A stretch of DNA of 64,000 bases from JAEMQF01 sp963775015. Lineage in GTDB: Bacteria > Pseudomonadota > Gammaproteobacteria > Burkholderiales > Burkholderiaceae_C. The notes under the pieces were generated by a model. It saw only the letters and a list, made by a program, of their open reading frames with translations. It searched no databases and was not told the DNA's origin. The stretch spans positions 62,001 to 126,000 of the forward strand of contig CAVZHI010000012.1 of assembly GCA_963775015.1 (NCBI GenBank). Reading direction: 5' to 3'. Every line of letters begins with the position of its first letter. Position 1 is the stretch's first letter. A program made the position numbers and the translations under genes. Shown piece after piece: positions 59,290 to 64,000 of the stretch.

Positions 59290-59985
59290 TCAGTCCAGGC
59301 GCAGCTGCCGCAACTTCGACGCCAGGCGCAACCTGAGCTGCTCCGCCTTCAGCGGCGCGACTTCGTCGCCGCCCTGGCCGGCGCGCTCGTACCATTGCAG
59401 TGCTTCGGCCTCGTCGCGGCGCACACCATTGCCGTGTTCGTACATGGACGCGATCAGGTACTGCGCGCCCCAATGGCCGGCTTCGGCGGCGAGCTTGTAC
59501 CACTGGGCAGCGACATGGTCGTCCTGCGGCACGCCGCCGCGGCCGAGCAGGTATTGCGTGGCCAGGTCGACCTGCGCGTCGACGTGGCCGAGCATCGCCG
59601 CGGCGCGGAACAGTTCGGTGGCCTGGGCCACGTCGCGCGGGAATGCGGCGCTGCCGATGTCGTATTCCTTGCCGAGCGCGTAAAGCGCGTGCGGATAGCC
59701 CTGGTACGCCGCCTGTTCGAGGAAGATCCGCGCGCCAAAGGGGTTCGGCGTGCCGTCTTCGGTGGACTCGCCGGAGCGCATCATCATCGACGCGCTGTAC
59801 TGCGACGCCGAGTCGCCGCCGATCGCGCACGCGAGGAAGATGCGGAATGCCGCTTTCGACTGCCCCGCGGCGTAGAGGCGCGGGCCTTGGGCGCAGATTT
59901 CTTCCATGCTGGCTTGCGCGATCGAACTGCCCGCGCTGAAGCAGAGCATGAATGCGGCGACGACGAGTCTCAGGCGACGGAGCAT
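59290..59985 (-). CDS. Exported Sel1-repeat protein
   Basis: 231-residue protein with a signal peptide (MLRRLRLVVAAFMLCFSAGSSIAQAS). At least four Sel1-like repeats follow, such as YPHALYALGKEYDIG, HVDAQVDLATQYLLGRGGVPQD and HWGAQYLIASMYEHGNGVRRDE. Sel1 proteins are solenoid scaffolds. Probably periplasmic. No partner assigned. Confidence 0.82.
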   Translation of the reverse strand: MLRRLRLVVAAFMLCFSAGSSIAQASMEEICAQGPRLYAAGQSKAAFRIFLACAIGGDSASQYSASMMMRSGESTEDGTPNPFGARIFLEQAAYQGYPHALYALGKEYDIGSAAFPRDVAQATELFRAAAMLGHVDAQVDLATQYLLGRGGVPQDDHVAAQWYKLAAEAGHWGAQYLIASMYEHGNGVRRDEAEALQWYERAGQGGDEVAPLKAEQLRLRLASKLRQLRLD

Positions 59986-60095
59986 GGCGCACCTCCCGTG
60001 GGCCGGGAGAGTCGGCCCGGCCAGAGCGACACCGTGCTTAGCGGCAGATTGGCCGCTGTTCTTTAGCGCGCCGAGCGGTTAAACGCGGCGAATGC

Positions 60096-60118
60096 GAAAA
60101 AGGCCGCGATTGCGGCCC
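60096..60118 (-). terminator. Rho-independent terminator after the TRAP gene
   Basis: Read on the minus strand: GGCCGC-AATC-GCGGCC followed by TTTTT. It lies 42 bases downstream of the TRAP substrate-binding gene, beyond a palindromic repeat. Confidence 0.75.
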
Positions 60119-60125
60119 TCAAAGG

Positions 60126-60153
60126 GTGGATCCCGGCTTGCGCCGGGATGACG
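60126..60153 (+). repeat. Dispersed palindromic repeat, copy D
   Basis: Hairpin ATCCCGGC-TTGC-GCCGGGAT (60130-60149) flanked by GGTGG and GACGC. The stem matches copy B; orientation matches A and C. It lies between the TRAP gene stop and its terminator. Confidence 0.78.
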
Positions 60154-60159
60154 CGCTCT

Positions 60160-61200
60160 TTAGCCCTTGCCGTGTTTGGCGATCAGCGCCTTCGCCGATT
60201 CGAGCAGCGCCGCGCCCTTGAAGCCGCGTTTGTCCATGTCGGCGACCCATTCGTTGTCGACGTGGCTCGACAATTTCATGAACTCCGCCGTCTCGGCCGC
60301 GGAGAAGGTGTAGATCGTGTTGCCGCGGTCCGAAGCCGACTTGCGGCCGTTCGGGTCGTTGCCTTGTTGCGTCTTGCCCAGCCAGGCGGACGTCGCCATG
60401 CCCGAATTCGCGTCGATGACTTTTTTCAGGTCCGGCGCGAGCGAGTCGTACTTCGCCTTGTTCATCGCCATGACGAACGTCGTTGTGTACAGCGCGGCGC
60501 CGCCGGCGGGGAATTCGCTGTGGAACTTGGTCAGTTCGTGCACCTTCACCGAAGGCACGACTTCCCACGGAATCGCACACGCTTCGATCGTTCCTTTGGA
60601 CAGCGCGTCGGGGATCTGCGGCAGCGGCATTCCCACCGGCGTGGCGCCGAGCGAGCCGAGCATCTTCGTGATCTGGCGCGTCGGGCCGCGAACTTTCATT
60701 CCCTTCAGATCGGCAGCGCTCTTGATCTGCTTCGTCGCCGAATGGAACATGCCGGGCCCGTGCACGTGCAGCGCGAGCACCTGCGTCTCCTTGAACTCGT
60801 CGGGGCAGTTCGTCTGGAAGTACTCCCAATACGCCTTGGACGTCGCCTCGGCGTTGTTCATGACGAAGGGCAACTCGAACACCTCGATGCGCGGGAAGCG
60901 CCCCGCAGTGTTGCCGGGCAGCGTCCAGGACACGTCGACGACGCCGTCGCGCGCCTGATCGTAGAGCTGCACCGGCGTGCCGCCAAGTTGCATGGCAGGG
61001 TAGGCCTCGAACTTGATGCGCCCGCCGGAGTCCTTTTCCACCTTCTCCATCCACGGCTTGTGCATCGACAGCCAGACGTTGGACATCGGCGCCATGAAGG
61101 TGTGGAACTTGAGCGTGACGCTTTGCTGCGCCAGGCCGATGAGATGCGGGACTCCGAGCGCGGATGCGGCGGCGCCTTGCAGCAGGGAACGACGTTGCAT
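60160..61200 (-). CDS. TRAP transporter substrate-binding protein (DctP family)
   Basis: 346-residue periplasmic binding protein. The leader MQRRSLLQGAAASALG has a Tat-like RRSLLQG motif. Family features are MKVRGPTRQITKMLGSLGATPVGMPLPQ with the Arg that binds the ligand carboxylate, and PDALSKGTIEACAIPWE. The membrane subunits DctQ and DctM are not in the window, so it is an orphan or its partners lie elsewhere. Substrates of this family are organic acids. Confidence 0.88.
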   Translation of the reverse strand: MQRRSLLQGAAASALGVPHLIGLAQQSVTLKFHTFMAPMSNVWLSMHKPWMEKVEKDSGGRIKFEAYPAMQLGGTPVQLYDQARDGVVDVSWTLPGNTAGRFPRIEVFELPFVMNNAEATSKAYWEYFQTNCPDEFKETQVLALHVHGPGMFHSATKQIKSAADLKGMKVRGPTRQITKMLGSLGATPVGMPLPQIPDALSKGTIEACAIPWEVVPSVKVHELTKFHSEFPAGGAALYTTTFVMAMNKAKYDSLAPDLKKVIDANSGMATSAWLGKTQQGNDPNGRKSASDRGNTIYTFSAAETAEFMKLSSHVDNEWVADMDKRGFKGAALLESAKALIAKHGKG

Positions 61201-61388
61201 TGAAGACTCTCCTTGGGAAACGTTGACGAGCAGGAACTTAACGGCCTGCAGGGTGCGCGGCGCCCCAGGTTTACCCTAGGAATACCTTCGTGCGACTGGT
61301 CACAATCGGTGCGGGCAGGCGCGCGCAGCCGCACCGCCCTCCCCGCAACCCGACGCCGCACGGGCGTCTGACTGGAGACACTCTCAGC

Positions 61389-61772
61389 ATGTTTTCGCAC
61401 ATCATGGTCGGCACCAACAACCTGGACAAAGCCAAGGCGTTCTACGACGCCCTGCTCGGTACGCTGGGCGTCCCGCCCGGCGTGGTCGACCGGCACCGCA
61501 TCTTCTGGCGCACGCCCGCGGGCGTGTTCGCGGCGTCGCTGCCGATCAATGGGCAGCCCGCCGTGGTCGGCAACGGCAGCACTGTCGGCTTCGCCTGCAC
61601 GTCGGCCGAGCAGGCGAACGCCTGGCATGCCGCCGGGCTGGCCCACGGCGGAACCACGTGCGAAGACCCTCCGGGCGTGCGTGAAGGTGGCACCACGCGC
61701 CTGTACCTGGCCTACCTGCGCGACCCCGACGGGAACAAGCTCTGCGGGCTGTACCGCATGCCCCGGGCCTGA
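61389..61772 (+). CDS. VOC/glyoxalase-like protein
   Basis: 127-residue protein of the vicinal-oxygen-chelate fold, starting MFSHIMVGTNNLDKAKAFYD at ATG 61389. The metal-site pattern is HIMVGTNNLD at the N-terminus and LRDPDGNKLCGLYR at the C-terminus. Function within the superfamily is not clear. Divergent from the TRAP gene, 188 bases apart. Confidence 0.85.
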   Translation: MFSHIMVGTNNLDKAKAFYDALLGTLGVPPGVVDRHRIFWRTPAGVFAASLPINGQPAVVGNGSTVGFACTSAEQANAWHAAGLAHGGTTCEDPPGVREGGTTRLYLAYLRDPDGNKLCGLYRMPRA

Positions 61773-61825
61773 GCGCCGGCTCTCCAGCAGCCGTGTCGCG
61801 CGCGCAGTGCGCGCCGCGTGCGGAC

Positions 61826-62070
61826 TCAGTCCACCTTGATCGCGTTGTCGCGTACGAACTTCCCACCTTGCTCGACGTCACGGCGGATGAGCTCCCGGAA
61901 CTGGGCGACTGACTCGGTAGGCGCTTCGCCTTGCAGCTTGGCGAGCTGCTCGCGCACCTCGGGTGTGGCCGTGACCCGGGCAAGCTCACCCGCGAGCAAC
62001 TCGACAATTCCTTTGGGCGTGTCGGCGCGGGCAACCAGCCCCGACCAGGTGCGCGACTGCATCGCCGGCA
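61826..62070 (-). pseudogene. C-terminal remnant of a Bug-family (TctC) substrate-binding protein
   Basis: About 80 residues matching the end of tripartite tricarboxylate transporter binding proteins: TWSGLVARADTPKGIVELL, PEVREQLAKLQGEAP and FRELIRRDVEQGGKFVRDN. The usual first ~240 residues and the signal peptide are missing. The break near 62070 abuts the truncated fragment on the other strand. Confidence 0.7.
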
Positions 62071-62207
62071 GTTTGCGCGAACCGCAGCAGTTGGCAGTGC
62101 TGAAGCAGCGCTATGCCGAGTGGGCGGCGACGATGCCCGGCATTCCGGACGACGCCGCGTTCAAGCTCATTTACGGGCCGTCGACGATGGCGCTGGCTTC
62201 GGGCTGA
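62071..62207 (+). pseudogene. C-terminal tail of an unidentified protein, sulfatase-like
   Basis: About 44 residues (REPQQLAVLKQRYAEWAAT, then PDDAAFKLIYGPS) that resemble the end of an arylsulfatase. No start or upstream part is present. It begins where the Bug remnant on the opposite strand is cut off. Identification is weak. Confidence 0.35.
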
Positions 62208-62330
62208 AACGCGCCTTGTTGCCTGAGATGAAGGGGCAGGCGGCGCGGGCGGAGGGATGGCGCTGATGACTCCCCGCCTCGCGCCGAAGTCAGGCGCTCC
62301 GTTCCAACGCGGGCGCGCCGTGCTTGCGCA

Positions 62331-62921
62331 TCAGTGTTCGCTGCATTTGAAGCTGGAGGCAGCATTCGGGTCGCCGTGACCCTTGTAGCGCGCGTACCCC
62401 GGATACACGCACAGCGGACGTGACAACACCGTGGCGCCCGTCGCAGGATCGATCTTTCTCGCCTTGAGCGTTTCCGGCTCGCGGCCACGCGAGACCCAGC
62501 GATCCAGCGCACCCAGCAGGTCGGCCGAATCGGCGCCCGGGCCGCCGGCGCAGTGGTTGACGCCTGGTGCGGTGTAGTAACGCACGAATTGGTCGGTGTT
62601 CGATTGACCGCCCATCGCCTGCACCACGCGCTCGTAGTACGCCGTCGTGGACTTGATCGACAGCGCCGAGTCGTTGCCGCCGTGCCAGAGGATCAGCTTG
62701 CCGCCGCCCGCCAGGAAGGGATGCAGGTTCGCATTTGTCGCGTCGTTCAGCGCCGACATGGCGGACAGCGCGCCGACGTTGCTGTCGAAGTCATAGGTCA
62801 ACGAGTTCGCCGCCGGATTGCGTGCAAGATAGTTCTTCACCGTCGTGTCCTGGAACAGGAACTGCAGCGAAAAACCGCCGAGTGCCGGCGTGCCTGTCGT
62901 CCAGAAGTCCCAGGCGCCAGG
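62331..62921 (-). pseudogene. C-terminal remnant of a tannase/feruloyl esterase family protein
   Basis: About 195 residues of a tannase-type hydrolase: WDFWTTGTPALGG, GGGKLILWHGGNDSALS with the catalytic Asp, and YYTAPGVNHCAGGPGADS with the catalytic His and a Cys. The Ser-bearing first two thirds are absent. Homology ends near 62921, where a Crp-type fragment on the other strand starts. Confidence 0.75.
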
Positions 62922-63136
62922 AAGAGGTGGCACGCCTGTGCGGACTGTCCCGTCAGATCGCGAACCGCGCCTTGCACAGATTGCAGGAGGCGGGCGTGGT
63001 GCGTGTGAAGTACGGCGCGATTGAAGTATTGAATCTGCAAGCCTTGCGCGGCTTCGACCCTCGGGCAACCCCGAGAGAGCCTGCTCATCTGTCGCCTGAT
63101 CCGAGCTTTGGCGTGAGCAGAGTCGCAAATCTTTGA
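62915..63136 (+). pseudogene. C-terminal remnant of a Crp/Fnr-family regulator
   Basis: Winged-helix part only: RQEEVARLCGLSRQIANRAL and then LQEAGVVRVKYGAIEVLNL. Its recognition helix (RQIANRAL) is not of the E..SR type of the three regulators at 22-30 kb, so it is not a copy of one of them. The sensory domain is missing; the fragment begins at the cut end of the tannase remnant. Confidence 0.72.
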
Positions 63137-63165
63137 GTTGGGCCGCAGCCCTGCCGATTCTTCCA

Positions 63166-63850
63166 TCAGCGCATGGCCCGGGAGCCTTGCGCCGCGCCCA
63201 GCGCCCGGTTCTCGAGCCGGCTCAACAAGCGCACCAGCGGCCAGAGCAGCACGAAGTAGATGATCGCCGCCAGCACGATCGGCGTGGGGTTGTAGGTCAG
63301 GCTCTGCGCCTGCCGCGCCTGGAACAGCAGCTCCGGCATCGCGACCACGCTGCCCGAGCGAGGTGAGCTTGACCACCTCGAGCGTGTTGGAGAGCAGGTC
63401 GGGCAGCACGTTGCGCACCGCCTGGGGCAGGACGACGTAACGCATGGTCTGCAGGCGGCCGAGCCCGGTGCTGCGCGCGGCCTCGGCCTGGCCCGCCGGA
63501 ATCGATTCGATGCCGGCGCGCAGGATCTCGCCGTAGTAGGCGCCGGTGTTGAGGAAGAAGGCGATGCAGACGCAGGCAAAGCCGCTCAGCTCGAGACCGG
63601 CAAACGGCAGGCCGGCAAACAGGAGGATCAGCAGCACCAGCGGCGGAAAGGCGCGGAAGAAATCGACCCAGGCCATCAGCGGCCAGCGGACCCAGGGATT
63701 GCGCACACCGGCAAGCAGCGCCAGACCTGTGCCGCCGAGCAGGCCGAGCGGCACGACGACGAGCGACAGCATCACGGTGTTGCCCAGGCCCGCCAGCAGG
63801 ATCGGCCAGGCGGCGCGAATGATCTCGACGTTGAAGAAGGTCTGCAGCAT
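63166..63850 (-). CDS. Amino-acid ABC transporter permease (HisM/GlnP type), one frameshift
   Basis: Inner-membrane permease of about 227 residues with five or so helices. The EAA loop reads GQAEAARSTGLGRLQTMRYVVLPQAVR. The last ~65 residues are in another frame, joined near 63360 at KLTS / SLGSVVAMPELL by one extra base. The ATG at 63848-63850 is taken as start. It is the second permease of a polar amino-acid uptake system that continues beyond the window edge. Confidence 0.85.
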
Positions 63851-63874
63851 TGCCGTCAATTCGTCCGACCGAAC

Positions 63875-64000
63875 CTAACGCTTCCACGCCATTCGCGTCT
63901 CCAGCCAGCGGCCGAACACGACCATGGGCAGGAACAGGATCAGGTAGGCGATGGCGCCCAGCGTCAGCGGCGAGGGGTTGTAGCTGTTCGACACCGCCGA
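63875..64000 (-). CDS. Amino-acid ABC transporter permease, partial (3' end)
   Basis: C-terminal ~41 residues only (AVSNSYNPSPLTLGAIAYLI, then MVVFGRWLETRMAWKR-stop at 63875). The NPSPLTLGAIAYLI form parallels the NPTPIVLAAIIYF end of the downstream permease, as expected for the paired permeases of HisQ/HisM-type transporters. Gene runs off the window. Confidence 0.8.
   Translation of the reverse strand, partial: SAVSNSYNPSPLTLGAIAYLILFLPMVVFGRWLETRMAWKR

Overview
The window is a GC-rich bacterial chromosome segment. It is densely coded on both strands and has no plasmid or phage backbone genes. Gene content points to a betaproteobacterium of the order Burkholderiales: a Bug-family substrate-binding remnant, a YbaK-Tas pair, an ECF42/DGPF pair, CtaA, DbpA and TRAP/amino-acid uptake genes. 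That assignment is inference from content, not from a marker-gene comparison.

Layout. 0-3.6 kb (minus): plsY-ridA-uppP, ybaK and an aldo/keto reductase. 3.7-9.6 kb: an outer-membrane protein that combines a zinc-peptidase motif, a propeller region and a barrel, convergent with an exported TPR-CHAT protein. 9.7-18.3 kb: acyl-CoA synthetase, acetyltransferase, alpha/beta hydrolase, prfB with its programmed frameshift, pepN, and a pyrophosphate-type phosphofructokinase. tRNA-Thr(CGT) follows with a clear -10 box and terminator. 18.9-22.1 kb: a large Asp-box propeller protein. 22.2-31.3 kb: a redox-response island with three Crp/Fnr regulators, a response regulator plus hybrid kinase, two hemerythrins, a universal stress protein and an arginine-deiminase homologue that lacks its catalytic residues. 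FNR-type palindromes lie in most of its intergenic gaps. 31.5-38.4 kb: a YciI/DGPF protein, MAPEG protein and ECF42 sigma factor, a broken M20 peptidase, a DUF2855 protein, a TauD-like dioxygenase and a heme A synthase-like protein. 38.5-44.3 kb: RNA-related genes dbpA, a Suv3-like helicase and a RIO1-type kinase. dbpA carries an in-frame insertion made of hairpins, and the RIO kinase is split in its catalytic loop by about 1 kb of decayed ATPase DNA. 44.3-51.8 kb: CorA-like transporter, toxin-antitoxin pair, amidase, isochorismatase-like hydrolase, HpaB-family protein and a membrane protein. 51.9-58.6 kb (minus): phosphatase, malQ and glgB, preceded by a Rieske oxygenase and its probable reductase. 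58.7-61.8 kb: Uma2, Sel1 and TRAP substrate-binding proteins and a VOC protein. 61.8-63.1 kb: four 3' gene remnants in two head-to-head pairs. 63.2-64.0 kb: two amino-acid ABC permease genes, the last cut by the window edge.

The most coherent functional unit is the 22-31 kb island. All three of its Crp/Fnr proteins keep the E..SR recognition-helix signature that reads TTGA half-sites. Such half-sites occur as inverted pairs before or between the regulator, hemerythrin and stress-protein genes. The likely inputs are oxygen, nitric oxide or redox state, with glycogen enzymes (malQ, glgB) elsewhere in the window.

Single-base frameshifts occur in many genes that should be intact (uppP, acyl-CoA synthetase, glgB, an ABC permease, the CHAT gene, a USP gene), and about four occur in one M20 peptidase. 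Base-level sequencing or assembly error is therefore a serious alternative to real gene decay wherever a frameshift is reported here.
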